This document shows, piece after piece, positions 24,443 through 33,568 of a stretch of 64,000 nt of DNA. Source of the DNA: JAWPMT01 sp965267435 (GTDB lineage: Bacteria > Bacteroidota > Bacteroidia > Cytophagales > Cyclobacteriaceae); NCBI GenBank assembly GCA_965267435.1, contig OZ253960.1, forward strand, positions 6,138,001-6,202,000, in the 5' to 3' direction. Made by a program: the position numbers and the translations under genes. The notes beneath the pieces were generated by a model. It ran no database searches. It was not told where the DNA came from and saw only the letters and a list, made by a program, of their open reading frames with translations. Each line of letters begins with the position of its first letter. Position 1 is the first letter of the stretch.

Positions 24443-25552
24443 ATGAACGCCAATACTGTCCTTACATGTTGCTTGTGTCTCTGTATGACCTTGATCCTTC
24501 GGTGGGATGCGATCGGGCAAACCGATCCAGCGGACACGACACGGAAGTCCTCTTCTTGGGTAGTTTATCCGGCATTGGGCTATCAGCCGGAGACAAGTTT
24601 TCAGATTGGAGCGATCGCCGTGGGTACCCTGCAGAGCATTGATGCCACACAATCCACCTACGTTCGGCAGTCCTCCTTTACACCTTTTGCCATTTACACC
24701 CTCCGGAATCAGTTCCTCGCCGCCTGCAACGTAGATTACTTCTTTGCAACCGGCTGGAACTTGAACATCACTCCGAGATACTTCAATTTCCCCGACAGGT
24801 TTTTTGGTATTGGCAATGACAATGACCCCGACGACTTCGAAGACTACACGACGGAATTCTGGCGGTTGGAAGGCCAGTTGTCTATCCCCTACAATGCCAA
24901 CATCTTTTGGGGTGTGGCGCTGGATATGCAAACGACCAAAATGAAGAAATTGGAAGAAGGTGGTGAACTGGCAGATGGTGATATCACTGGTTCCAATGGG
25001 GGCTTTCACCTGGGAATCGGTCCAGCCATTCGTTTCGATAGTCGTGACAATGCCATTTATCCATCGAAGGGCTACTTTCTCAATACTCAGCTGCTGATCA
25101 CCCACCTGGGTGAATTCGCCTATACCAACTACTCTGTCGATCTGAGGCGTTACTTCAGTATCAAAGACGATCGCGATGTGCTGGCCATACAGTTGAGTGG
25201 GTCCTTCACGACGGGGGACGATGTGCCCTTTTACCGCATGCCCCAGCTGGGGGGGGATGAGCGCGTGCGAGGTATCGCCAATGCCAGCCTTTACCGCGAC
25301 CGGCACGCGATCTATGGCCAGGTCGAGTACCGAAGACATCTTTTTTGGAGGATAGGGGGAGTAGCCTTTATCGCTGCGGGTGATGTAGCAGAAGCGATAG
25401 GCGACCTGCAGTTTTCTGAGTTTAAGTACGCTGGTGGATTGGGCGGTAGATTCCAGGTGCTGCGGGATCAGAAACTCAACATCCGGTGTGACATCGGTGT
25501 GGCGCGCGGAGGGCAGACCGCTATCTACATAGGGATGAGGGAAGCTTTCTGA
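24443..25552 (+). CDS. Omp85/BamA-type outer-membrane barrel without POTRA domains
   Basis: I use the ATG at 24443 (a TTG lies six bases upstream); it gives 369 residues with a Sec signal peptide (T-V-L-T-C-C-L-C...). Nearly the whole mature part is a 16-strand-type barrel: alternating aromatic strands, the F-D-S-R-D-N-A-I-Y-P-S-K-G-Y pattern of the surface-antigen (D15) family, and a loop-6 motif G-G-D-E-R-V-R-G-I close to the Omp85 VRGF/Y signature. The C-terminus ends in Phe as barrels do. There is no room for POTRA domains, so it is not BamA itself. Such short members in Bacteroidota often sit with hydrolases or metal-stress genes; here it is alone. Confidence 0.8.
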   Translation: MNANTVLTCCLCLCMTLILRWDAIGQTDPADTTRKSSSWVVYPALGYQPETSFQIGAIAVGTLQSIDATQSTYVRQSSFTPFAIYTLRNQFLAACNVDYFFATGWNLNITPRYFNFPDRFFGIGNDNDPDDFEDYTTEFWRLEGQLSIPYNANIFWGVALDMQTTKMKKLEEGGELADGDITGSNGGFHLGIGPAIRFDSRDNAIYPSKGYFLNTQLLITHLGEFAYTNYSVDLRRYFSIKDDRDVLAIQLSGSFTTGDDVPFYRMPQLGGDERVRGIANASLYRDRHAIYGQVEYRRHLFWRIGGVAFIAAGDVAEAIGDLQFSEFKYAGGLGGRFQVLRDQKLNIRCDIGVARGGQTAIYIGMREAF

Positions 25553-25766
25553 AAGGCCAACTGCCTTTCCCACCATTATCCCATCAGCTATGCGGGATAC
25601 GAGGCTGGATCCCTGGCAGACAGATTTGGCTCGAAGCCAGTGACCGCTCAAGATAGACCGGATCGTACCGGATATCCGGCAGGGAATGGGTGGCTGCCAG
25701 CGGGGCCGAGATAGGAGGGGAGAGCGGGACGAAATATGGCAACGAAGGTGGGACTGTTCTCTTCTC

Positions 25767-27584
25767 CTACAATGACTCCCGATCCTGAACCCGAAACTCC
25801 ACGAGCAACTCCTCCAGTGCATTGGGAGCAAGGGTCGTCTCAAAGCCCAGCATCGTCACACCGGGATTGGCATCTTCAAACAAGTTGTCGGGCTGTGCGG
25901 AATAGGTGGTCCATTCCGTTTCCGGACTGATGATCTCCACCGTGATTTGTGCTCCCTCGATGGTCAATGTGGCGGTACTTCCGCGTATCCCAATCGCCGC
26001 TCTGGTGGGGATGGCCCAACGGATAGTGGAGGGCCGATCGTTGTTCTTCACTTCGTCGGTGATGGCGACGAGCCCTTCGCCGATCAATGAGACCGTGCGC
26101 ACCACACCTGAAACAGTTGGGTACATCGGACTCAGGTCCAGGGTCGTGGACTTCAGCGAATCTGTGCCGGAGACCTCCAGGAGTTCCACTTTTTGGTCCA
26201 CGGTCTGCAGTTGGTTGTCTACCACCAGTGTGCTATGCGAAAAGTTGTTGTAGCGGAAGATATCCCAGCGCTGACTGTTCTGAGCCCGATTCCACAGGTC
26301 CACACCCTGGCTTTCAAGCTTGTGGTAGTTGTGCATGCCGAGGTCCATGACCCACCGCTGACCTTTAGCGTCCAGCACAAAGGACCCAACGTCCATATGG
26401 CCGTGGTTGACAGCCGGTGAACCCGCTTTGATCCCGACGTAGGTATCCATATTTCCCCAGCCGGATCGGTGGAAGCTCACGGGGTTCTCTCCGCCGCCGC
26501 TCCACGATAACGGCTGGTTGCTCATGTCGAGGGGGGCTTCGAGCATCGCATTGTTGAGGGCCAGGAGCAGGAAGGGGAATAAGCGATTGCCGCTTCCTTC
26601 GATGGGTAGCTGATGGTCACCTGCCAGTAGGTCGTCGAGCAGCTGCCTTTGGTGGTAAAGGATGCGGTGGTCCCCTGTTTGCCGCGCTATCCAGAATAGC
26701 GGCATGAACAGCCTGTTACCACCACTATTGTCGGAGTAATTGAAGAAGCCAGCGGGCCCCATGACATGGAGCATGTATTGGCCGCTATTGAGGAAGGCCT
26801 CAGAGATCTCCAGGGCCTCACTTGGGAAGAAGCGTCGGTAGGCATCCAGAAAAACGACATGAAAGGAAGTCCCGTAGTCCCAATAGCTGCTGCCTTCAGG
26901 ATATACGCCGTCTGGAGCGAAGACCTCTTCTGGAATTTTGATTTGCTGCCGAGAGCGCCGGATGATCGAGTCTGCCAGCTCGGGCACTTGGTCATAGACG
27001 GCCATAGCCCCCACTGCCAGCCCTCCATTGCAGACCTGGTTCCAGTTGTGCCTGGCCTTGAGCCAGCCATGGGTCCCCTCCATGGACGGCTGCAGCCCTT
27101 TTTCGACAATGGCCTTGCTAGTCGCTGCGATCGCTTCGTCGGAGAGGGCGGGCCGAGCCCAATCCAGACCGATGGCCAGTGCCAGGGTCATCTCCGCCAC
27201 ATCGAGAAAGTGTGACGGATTCCAGTCTTCGAAACTTGATGCCTTTAGCAGCAATTCCTCTGTTTTGGCGGAGTATCGGTTATCTCCAGTCAGCTGGTAG
27301 GCATAACTGAGGTACGAAACGCGCTTCAGGTACAAGCGAGAAATGCCCAATAACCGTCGGCCTGTCACTTCACGCTCAGGGGCGGGGAGCGCGATCAAGT
27401 GATCAGCGATACGGAGTACGATACTGTCCAACTGATTTTGCTGCGAGCTCTTCGGTTGCTGCAGCCTCTTTTTTACATCAAATAGGTAGCGTGGCTCTGG
27501 GGACGGACTACACCCGAGTAGATGCAAAAGCAACAGGGAGAATAATAGCCAGGCGCTGGTGAGTCTTGTCGCGTGGGTTTTCAT
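25767..27584 (-). CDS. Heparinase II/III-family polysaccharide lyase-like lipoprotein
   Basis: The 605-residue product has a lipoprotein signal peptide ending at Cys25 (H-L-L-G-C). Residues about 60-330 form the alpha/alpha toroid (H-N-W-N-Q-V-C-N-G-G and Y-P-E-G-S-S-Y-W-D-Y-G are typical), and about 360-600 the heparinase II/III-like beta domain with N-H-G-H-M-D-V-G-S-F, which holds the catalytic histidine. It should cleave an acidic polysaccharide such as alginate or a glycosaminoglycan at the cell surface. No SusC/SusD pair or other lyases are nearby, so the substrate is open. It is the last gene of a minus-strand run of four exported proteins. Confidence 0.82.
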   Translation of the reverse strand: MKTHATRLTSAWLLFSLLLLHLLGCSPSPEPRYLFDVKKRLQQPKSSQQNQLDSIVLRIADHLIALPAPEREVTGRRLLGISRLYLKRVSYLSYAYQLTGDNRYSAKTEELLLKASSFEDWNPSHFLDVAEMTLALAIGLDWARPALSDEAIAATSKAIVEKGLQPSMEGTHGWLKARHNWNQVCNGGLAVGAMAVYDQVPELADSIIRRSRQQIKIPEEVFAPDGVYPEGSSYWDYGTSFHVVFLDAYRRFFPSEALEISEAFLNSGQYMLHVMGPAGFFNYSDNSGGNRLFMPLFWIARQTGDHRILYHQRQLLDDLLAGDHQLPIEGSGNRLFPFLLLALNNAMLEAPLDMSNQPLSWSGGGENPVSFHRSGWGNMDTYVGIKAGSPAVNHGHMDVGSFVLDAKGQRWVMDLGMHNYHKLESQGVDLWNRAQNSQRWDIFRYNNFSHSTLVVDNQLQTVDQKVELLEVSGTDSLKSTTLDLSPMYPTVSGVVRTVSLIGEGLVAITDEVKNNDRPSTIRWAIPTRAAIGIRGSTATLTIEGAQITVEIISPETEWTTYSAQPDNLFEDANPGVTMLGFETTLAPNALEELLVEFRVQDRESL

Positions 27585-27694
27585 CGGTCAGTGAGTGAGA
27601 TGCATACCCTGCTCAATTTATGACATTAATGCGCATTCGGTTCTATGACCGTAAGCCTATCTCGTGGAGGACGTGGTGAATCTGTCGGTCGCGA

Positions 27695-29512
27695 CTACTT
27701 ACCCATGTACTTCGATGGGCTCGTCTCATCGATGAAAAAGAGCCCGTCAAACTGATGTGAGATAGCCACCCGCTGGAAGAAACCATAGTCGATGTTGACG
27801 TGGTTGGCGAATCGCATGGGCACAGGTGTCCCCAGCCATTCATCGCTGCCCATAAAATCCAGAAACAGATAAGGGTGGTCACGCTTGATGACAATCTCGT
27901 GCAGGGCGTGGCCAAGTGAACCTCGGGGACTGGGGTACAGGGGCGCATTCACCCTTTCGAAGTTGGTGTAGGACTTCAGTGCCAAATAGGACCCTTGGTA
28001 GGTCATAAGCCCATATGCCTTGTAATGACCCTCATAGTGACGGTAGAGATAGCCCCCCATGGATTGTCCATGATGAAGGTTGTATTGGGCCAGTGGGTGT
28101 CGGTTCTGAGCGATGTGCACATCATGCGCCCAAATGACCATTTTCTTCCCCTGGTAGCGCTTTTCCAGGAGCCAACGTACATTTTCAGCCATGGCTTCGT
28201 CTCGGTACAGTGACCAGTGGCCTTTATAGGCATTCTCAGCAAATTGACGAATGAGGCTGGCGTACTGGACTCCCTCCAGAATGTTGTTGGTTTCCTCGGA
28301 GCTACTGGCTTTTGCCAACCACGATTGGGAAGCTGTCTCCACCCAGTCAAATACTTTGGTTGAACTTTGCATCCATGCTTGCTTAGTGGAGTCGGGCATC
28401 ATAAAAGAATTGGAGACGTTGGCTTCGAGGTCCGCCAACTCATCCTGACAGCGTGCCAGCAGCGCGGCGTCCAGCTTTTCGAGCGATTTGTACAGGGCTT
28501 TTAGGGGTCGGACGCCGTCTTGCATATCAAATCCCACAAAATAGACCGGATCCGACGAGTGTTGCTGATTGTACGACTTCATCCATTCGACGAGATCTAA
28601 CACCTCTTCTGTGTACCATACTGCAAAGAGCCCTCGCATTGCCTCTCGTGCATCGAGGTCACCTTTCCCCAGTACGTACTCGTTGACGGGCTCACAAGCC
28701 ACCATATTGTCTTCGATGGCAAACACCCGATAGCCAAGCTGTTGCACTGCGTACTGCAGGACTTTTCTCTTAAGTCTAAAAAACTCACTGGTCCCGTGGG
28801 TGGATTCTCCAAGTGCGATGATCTGGGCATCCCCCGCAACATTTTTCAGGAGGTTGAGGTCCGGATTCGGAGGTACACCATCCACACCATCAAATTCCTT
28901 GACATTCCTTTGCAACCAGTCCGTTTGAGATGGGCTGAAATCGGCTGCTACAGGTAGGGATGTAAGTACAGTCTTGTGATGTTCCAGACGAATGTCATCG
29001 ATCCATACGGTGCCTGGGCCCTCGATGTCGATCTGCAGGAAGCACGTAATGGCTTCTCTCGGAAATTGGAACTCAACAGACTTCTTCTGCCAGGTATCTG
29101 AATCGTTAAGTTCAACCGTGATCAACGTGCTGTCCAACGTCTTTTCCGACTGCATCCACGTGTATCGAAGTGAAATAGTGGCCTCGCCAGAGAGATCCTG
29201 GGCCTTTGTCATGGCTGATAAGGACAGCTCCTTTCCGAGGAGGGAGTACGGTTCGAGAAAGTATCGGAGGCCGACAGGTTGATTGTCTGAGATGTCTGCG
29301 CGAAGGCTATAGCGGCCATCGGACTTGTCTGCGCTATCCATTACAAAGGGGTTGGAGCCCCAACTGGTTAATTCCCAGCCCCATGGTCTTATAGTCCCTT
29401 CTACGCTCTCCTTTTCAAAACTCAGATTGAGCGCCTGTTGACCAAAGAGAGGAGTAGCTAGCACCCACAGCAATAGCGGTATGACGATCGATTTAGCGTC
29501 CATAACAGTCAT
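27695..29512 (-). CDS. Erythromycin-esterase-like hydrolase with N-terminal beta-sandwich
   Basis: A 605-residue exported protein: signal peptide to about A-T-P-L-F-G-Q, then a beta-sandwich of about 170 residues (N-L-S-F-E-K-E, W-x-L-x-S-W-G, and V-W-I-D-D-I-R-L-E are CBM/discoidin-like), then the erythromycin esterase domain. The latter shows G-E-S-T-H-G-T-S-E-F-F-R-L-K-R, F-A-I-E-D-N, W-A-H-D-V-H-I-A and the E-x-x-H pairs typical of EreA/B relatives. These enzymes hydrolyse lactone or ester bonds, but distant members have other substrates; resistance should not be assumed. The next upstream gene (VOC lipoprotein) ends 9 bp away. Confidence 0.82.
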   Translation of the reverse strand: MTVMDAKSIVIPLLLWVLATPLFGQQALNLSFEKESVEGTIRPWGWELTSWGSNPFVMDSADKSDGRYSLRADISDNQPVGLRYFLEPYSLLGKELSLSAMTKAQDLSGEATISLRYTWMQSEKTLDSTLITVELNDSDTWQKKSVEFQFPREAITCFLQIDIEGPGTVWIDDIRLEHHKTVLTSLPVAADFSPSQTDWLQRNVKEFDGVDGVPPNPDLNLLKNVAGDAQIIALGESTHGTSEFFRLKRKVLQYAVQQLGYRVFAIEDNMVACEPVNEYVLGKGDLDAREAMRGLFAVWYTEEVLDLVEWMKSYNQQHSSDPVYFVGFDMQDGVRPLKALYKSLEKLDAALLARCQDELADLEANVSNSFMMPDSTKQAWMQSSTKVFDWVETASQSWLAKASSSEETNNILEGVQYASLIRQFAENAYKGHWSLYRDEAMAENVRWLLEKRYQGKKMVIWAHDVHIAQNRHPLAQYNLHHGQSMGGYLYRHYEGHYKAYGLMTYQGSYLALKSYTNFERVNAPLYPSPRGSLGHALHEIVIKRDHPYLFLDFMGSDEWLGTPVPMRFANHVNIDYGFFQRVAISHQFDGLFFIDETSPSKYMGK

Positions 29513-29521
29513 AGACAGCCA

Positions 29522-30889
29522 TCAATCGCTGAGGGTTTCCATGATCGCTTCATTATCGGGATGCGGGTAGAATTGATCGAACTCCATGTAATAACCCTCA
29601 GGGTCGAAGCCCACAAAAGCCCGGTATTTACCTTCGGGACCTGTGCCGAGTTCATCCGATCGTAGCGGAAACGGCTGGGCTTTCCTGGCGTATTCAAACC
29701 AGCCTTCAACATCTGAGAGTATCCAGGAGACGTTCACAGCCTTGGTCTCTGTGAAGTCGTGCATGCCCCTTCGCTCATCAACAAGTCCGATGAAACCTGT
29801 GGGACTACCCTGGTAGATCTTCGTCCAACCCTGGTCGGCCACGAGAGGCAATCCTAAAACCTGCTCGTAGAAGTTCTGCATGGCCAGGAGATCCTTGTAA
29901 TAGAGCCACGTAATAGACCCGTAGAAACCAAGGCCTTCCGGGACATCACTCTCGGCCACTGCTTCCTTGAAGGGTGCTTGTTGTAGAACTGGGATGAAGC
30001 GCTCGTTTTCCGCGTGCTGTTTGAACTGCTCAAATTCCAGCAGGTATCCCTCAGGATCTATCGCAACAAACCCATCATGGGGACCGCCGTCCCTCAGTTT
30101 CAGGGTGTACTTGATCTCCACATCTTGCGTTTGGAGGTATTCATACCAGTCCGCCAATTGGTCGGTGAGCAGTGCAAGCGCCACAGTTTTCGGCTCTTCG
30201 GCGGTGTGCATGCCTTTGGCGGCGTCCACCAATATCAGGTAAGAATTCTCCGAAAGAAGAAAGGTGGTCGCATTGTCGTAAGTCGCCAACTGGCGGAAGC
30301 CCAGCACCTTGCCGTAGAAGTCGGTGGCTCGGGCCAGATCCTTATAGTAAAGGAAAGTGTTGGTCGCCTTGATCCCAAAATCTGTGAGTGTGCGGTAATC
30401 AGTGTTGGAGGCAAGCAAACTATTGATCTTCTGAGGGGAGTAACTCAGGAGCCGCCCAAAGCGTCGTGCAATTTCTTGTCGTTCGGCGCCCGTATAGGCT
30501 CCATTAGCAACGAGTGCTTCTTTGTCTTTTTTCAATTGCTGATAGGCCTCGAGATTGGGAGACTTGAAGAGTAGTAGCACCTCTTTGCCCTCGGTGACAG
30601 ATTCTGGAAAGAGGTCGGTGGTTAGAAAGTCCGTCTCGCGGTACACGTTCACGCCATACTCCCCGGCGATCTCCTTGGCGCGTGGCAAAAGGGCCTCCAT
30701 CTCTCCAGCTGACAGGGGTGGGCCAAGTGCCAACCGCTTCACATCGGCCGCCACCATTTCAGCGAAAGCGCCGATAGATCCGAGGCTTTTCTCGGTGGAT
30801 GTATCGCCAGTGCATGCCGGCAAGAGGAGAAGAGAGATAAGGACTGCTGAGAAGGTGGTTGTGAGGGGTAGGTTAGTCTTGATAATCAC
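29522..30889 (-). CDS. Lipoprotein with two VOC (glyoxalase-fold) domains
   Basis: The 455-residue protein has a lipoprotein leader ending at Cys26 (L-L-P-A-C). After a helical N-terminal part (about 40-175) come two VOC domains: about 180-290, with T-F-L-Y-Y-K-D-L-A-R-A-T-D-F-Y-G-K-V-L-G-F, and about 320-440, with W-L-Y-Y-K-D-L-L-A-M-Q-N-F-Y-E-Q-V-L-G-L. Each ends in D-P-E-G-Y-x-x-E-F-x-Q-F. VOC proteins are usually cytoplasmic (glyoxalase, dioxygenases, resistance proteins), so an exported double-VOC lipoprotein is uncommon. It overlaps the PD40 gene upstream by 17 bp and so is translationally coupled to it. Confidence 0.85.
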   Translation of the reverse strand: MIIKTNLPLTTTFSAVLISLLLLPACTGDTSTEKSLGSIGAFAEMVAADVKRLALGPPLSAGEMEALLPRAKEIAGEYGVNVYRETDFLTTDLFPESVTEGKEVLLLFKSPNLEAYQQLKKDKEALVANGAYTGAERQEIARRFGRLLSYSPQKINSLLASNTDYRTLTDFGIKATNTFLYYKDLARATDFYGKVLGFRQLATYDNATTFLLSENSYLILVDAAKGMHTAEEPKTVALALLTDQLADWYEYLQTQDVEIKYTLKLRDGGPHDGFVAIDPEGYLLEFEQFKQHAENERFIPVLQQAPFKEAVAESDVPEGLGFYGSITWLYYKDLLAMQNFYEQVLGLPLVADQGWTKIYQGSPTGFIGLVDERRGMHDFTETKAVNVSWILSDVEGWFEYARKAQPFPLRSDELGTGPEGKYRAFVGFDPEGYYMEFDQFYPHPDNEAIMETLSD

Positions 30890-31790
30890 GTAAGTAGTCG
30901 TCTAATGAGAGTAGACAAATATCATAATTGCCCGCCTGCTGGCAGGCATAAACGACCGTATTTCCTTGGGGTGACCAGTCAGGTTCGGTGTCTCCATAGT
31001 CATTGGACGTGAGCCGAAGCAACTGGCCGTCCCCGACGCGCACAAGAAATAATTCGGGACGAGCGCCTTCCATGGACGTGGCACAAACGAGAAAATCTGC
31101 ATTGGGTGACCATGAAGGGGCAAAGTTGTGGGTGGGCCAATTGGTGAGGCGATTGATAGTACCGGAAGGGACGTCGTAGGTATAGAGCTCGTCGGTTTTT
31201 CCTTGCGTGTCGCGCCTCGAAAAGAACGCGAGCTGCTCGGCCACAGGAGACCAAACGGGGTAGAGAGACCTCTTTGTGTCATGGGTTAGCTGAGTGACGG
31301 CGCTTCCTTGCATATCGGCCAGCCACAAATTAAAGGAATGGCTAAATACGATCTGTTGGCCGCTTGTCGAATACTCTGGAAAGAGCACATCGCCTTTGAG
31401 GTCAATCCATACCAATTTTTCTGTCTCGACGCTTTCCAGGTCAACTTCGTATAGCTCCAAGGTGCCAGATCGGTCCGAGCTAAATAGCAGGCGATTTCCA
31501 GAGGGATGCCACGTTGGGAAACGTTCATTGGAAGTCTGATCTGTGACCTGAGTGACGGGGGCTCCCTCAACCGACATCACAAAAATGTCCCAGTTGCCAT
31601 TTCGGTTAGACTCGAAAGCGATGCGCTGCCCATCGGGCGACCAGCGCGGATATCGGTCATCGGCCGCATGATCTGTCAACAGGACCTGGGCATGAATAGT
31701 GAAGGTCACCAAAAGGATACCAGTGAAGCCCAAATAACGGAGGCAGATGACACCTACGCTATGAATTTCTTTATTCTTATTTCGTAGCAT
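30873..31790 (-). CDS. Exported TolB-like PD40 propeller protein
   Basis: The ATG at 31790 gives 305 residues with a signal peptide (L-R-Y-L-G-F-T-G-I-L-L-V-T-F-T-I-H-A-Q). An in-frame codon at 31898 would run into the divergent esterase gene and is not used. Six repeats of about 42 residues carry the PD40 core P-x-W-S-P-D-G-x-x-I-A-F-x-S-x-R, e.g. YPRWSPDGQRIAFESNRNG. The length equals one six-bladed TolB propeller without the TolB N-terminal domain. It heads a four-gene operon with VOC, esterase-like and heparinase-like proteins. Divergent starts are only 17 bp apart, so promoters overlap coding sequence of the neighbour. Confidence 0.85.
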   Translation of the reverse strand: MLRNKNKEIHSVGVICLRYLGFTGILLVTFTIHAQVLLTDHAADDRYPRWSPDGQRIAFESNRNGNWDIFVMSVEGAPVTQVTDQTSNERFPTWHPSGNRLLFSSDRSGTLELYEVDLESVETEKLVWIDLKGDVLFPEYSTSGQQIVFSHSFNLWLADMQGSAVTQLTHDTKRSLYPVWSPVAEQLAFFSRRDTQGKTDELYTYDVPSGTINRLTNWPTHNFAPSWSPNADFLVCATSMEGARPELFLVRVGDGQLLRLTSNDYGDTEPDWSPQGNTVVYACQQAGNYDICLLSLDDYLRDYQD

Positions 31791-31807
31791 TGTAAAAACC
31801 CTCGCCG

Positions 31808-32722
31808 ATGAAGCTCTTATTTTTAGTTTTAACATGCTTGTTTTTCTCTCCCCTGTGCGCTCAGGACGAAATGCGCTTATGGCCCGACAAAATTCCATTT
31901 AACAAGGACAACCATGGTGTCGAGGAGAGCATCGACCCTGCCCGACCTGAGACTGTCATCGTTCGCCAAATTACGGAGCCGACATTGAGACCCTACTTGG
32001 ATACGGGTAGCGATGAACCTACTGCCGCTGTTGTCATCTGCCCGGGGGGAGGCTATGCTGTCAACGCCATAGGTCATGAGGGGTATGATGTGGCAGAATG
32101 GTTCAATTCCGTGGGTGTGGCCGCGTTCGTGCTGAAGTACCGCGTACCTGACGACCGTGTGATGACTAACCGGGCGATGGTGCCTTTGGCTGACGCCCAG
32201 CAGGCACTCCGACTGGTTCGCCAAAACGCTGACAAATGGAATGTAGACCCGGACAGAGTGGGGATTCTGGGGTTCTCCGCCGGCGGGCACCTGGCATCCA
32301 CAGCCTCCACGCACTACGAGATCGACGCGGCCCAAACTGGCGATGACACGAATTTGCGACCCGACTTTTCTGTACTCGTGTACCCGGTGATTGCCATGGA
32401 TGGCACCGGTCATCGGGGCTCGAAGAATAGGCTCATTGGAGTGGATGCCCGGCAGGACACCGTGGCGCTATTCAACAATCACCAGTGGGTGGACGAGCAA
32501 ACGCCCCCCACATTTCTTGTGCATTCGACCGACGACAAAGGCGTACCTGTCAGCAACTCGATCAAGTACTACACGGCCTGCGTCGACGCGGGAGTCCCTG
32601 CCAGCCTCCATGTCTTCTCAAAAGGGGGTCATGGCTACGGGATGGGAAGGGCCAGTGGACCAGAGTCCAAGTGGGTGCCGCTATTGGCAGATTGGATGAA
32701 GAGTCAGGGTTTTTTGAAATAG
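31808..32722 (+). CDS. Secreted alpha/beta hydrolase (acetyl-xylan-esterase/BD-FAE-like)
   Basis: The 304-residue protein has a signal peptide ending near L-C-A-Q. The oxyanion motif is C-P-G-G-G-Y; the nucleophile Ser157 lies in G-F-S-A-G-G-H; the acid is probably in H-S-T-D-D-K-G-V-P-V and the base in K-G-G-H-G-Y-G-M. The pattern is that of esterases that remove acetyl or other groups from plant polysaccharides. It is followed 4 bp later by a zincin-like lipoprotein gene and, after 71 bp, an NTF2-like lipoprotein. Confidence 0.87.
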   Translation: MKLLFLVLTCLFFSPLCAQDEMRLWPDKIPFNKDNHGVEESIDPARPETVIVRQITEPTLRPYLDTGSDEPTAAVVICPGGGYAVNAIGHEGYDVAEWFNSVGVAAFVLKYRVPDDRVMTNRAMVPLADAQQALRLVRQNADKWNVDPDRVGILGFSAGGHLASTASTHYEIDAAQTGDDTNLRPDFSVLVYPVIAMDGTGHRGSKNRLIGVDARQDTVALFNNHQWVDEQTPPTFLVHSTDDKGVPVSNSIKYYTACVDAGVPASLHVFSKGGHGYGMGRASGPESKWVPLLADWMKSQGFLK

Positions 32723-32726
32723 TCCA

Positions 32727-33497
32727 ATGAAAAGCGCTATCCTACTCCTGGCACTCGTCCTTGTGGCATGCGGTTCGGATGAGAAGGACCCCCAACAACC
32801 CACGCCCCCGAGTGTGCCGCCATTTGAGGGTACCATTTGGCTTGATCCTGATATCATTACTGACACCGATCCCACCGTCTTCGCCGATCTCACGCCCGCA
32901 GGGACAGGGACGCGCACTATGTTTGACCGGCGGGCGGCTGATTGGGTGACATTGGATGATGTATATCTGTACAATGCGACTTATAGCGATGGGCTGGCTA
33001 TTGAGGTTCAGGTCAATCCTGAATTCACCGAAACACAGGCCGAGGTCGAAGCATTGAAGTATGCTACCGTTGTTGGGCGACTACCAAAGGGTTTGAGGAA
33101 GGATGTAGAGACCATGTGGATCCACCAGGGTGTACAACCCTACGGCGGGGGCAACAACAATATACTGATCCACACCGGCCAGACGGAGGTTTATGAAAGA
33201 CAGGGGGTATTGGAAGAGACACTCGTCCACGAGGCCTCACATACCTCACTGGATGCCGAGCATGCCCGCTCGGCAGGATGGCTCGAAGCACAAGAGAAGG
33301 ACCCAACTTTTATTAGTACCTACGCTCGGGACAACCCCGAGCGCGAGGATGTGGCCGAGACATTTCTTCTTTTTCTCGCGGTGACTCTGCGCGCTGACCG
33401 CATCTCCGACGAGCTCAAAGAGGAGATAGAGGAGACGATACCCCATAGAATTGCCTACTTCGCCGCTCAGGACATCGAGATGAGTCCGGTGGAGTAA
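32727..33497 (+). CDS. Lipoprotein with HExxH motif (putative metalloprotease)
   Basis: A 256-residue lipoprotein (Cys15 in L-V-L-V-A-C). The C-terminal half has His168-Glu169-Ala-Ser-His172 in T-L-V-H-E-A-S-H-T-S-L-D followed by A-E-H and E-D-V-A-E-T-F-L-L-F, which supply possible third zinc ligands. The family is unknown to me; the size and motif match small gluzincin/ImmA-like proteases found as lipoproteins. It starts 4 bp after the esterase gene. The hallmarks of a known peptidase outside the motif are missing, so activity is uncertain. Confidence 0.7.
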   Translation: MKSAILLLALVLVACGSDEKDPQQPTPPSVPPFEGTIWLDPDIITDTDPTVFADLTPAGTGTRTMFDRRAADWVTLDDVYLYNATYSDGLAIEVQVNPEFTETQAEVEALKYATVVGRLPKGLRKDVETMWIHQGVQPYGGGNNNILIHTGQTEVYERQGVLEETLVHEASHTSLDAEHARSAGWLEAQEKDPTFISTYARDNPEREDVAETFLLFLAVTLRADRISDELKEEIEETIPHRIAYFAAQDIEMSPVE

Positions 33498-33568
33498 TGG
33501 GGTCGCATGAGTGCGACGTGGGAGGTACGACTGGAATTCATTAGCTTCAAGGAATCAATTTGTGAACG

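Noticed and set aside
24275..25843. 522-codon open frame on the minus strand
   Set aside because: It lies antisense to the Omp85-type barrel gene, which has a signal peptide, barrel pattern and terminal Phe. The antisense product is rich in rare combinations and shows no domain.
27695..29512. Antibiotic-resistance gene call for the erythromycin-esterase-like protein
   Set aside because: The family is broad, the protein is exported with a binding domain, and the context is polysaccharide-related; resistance is not supported.
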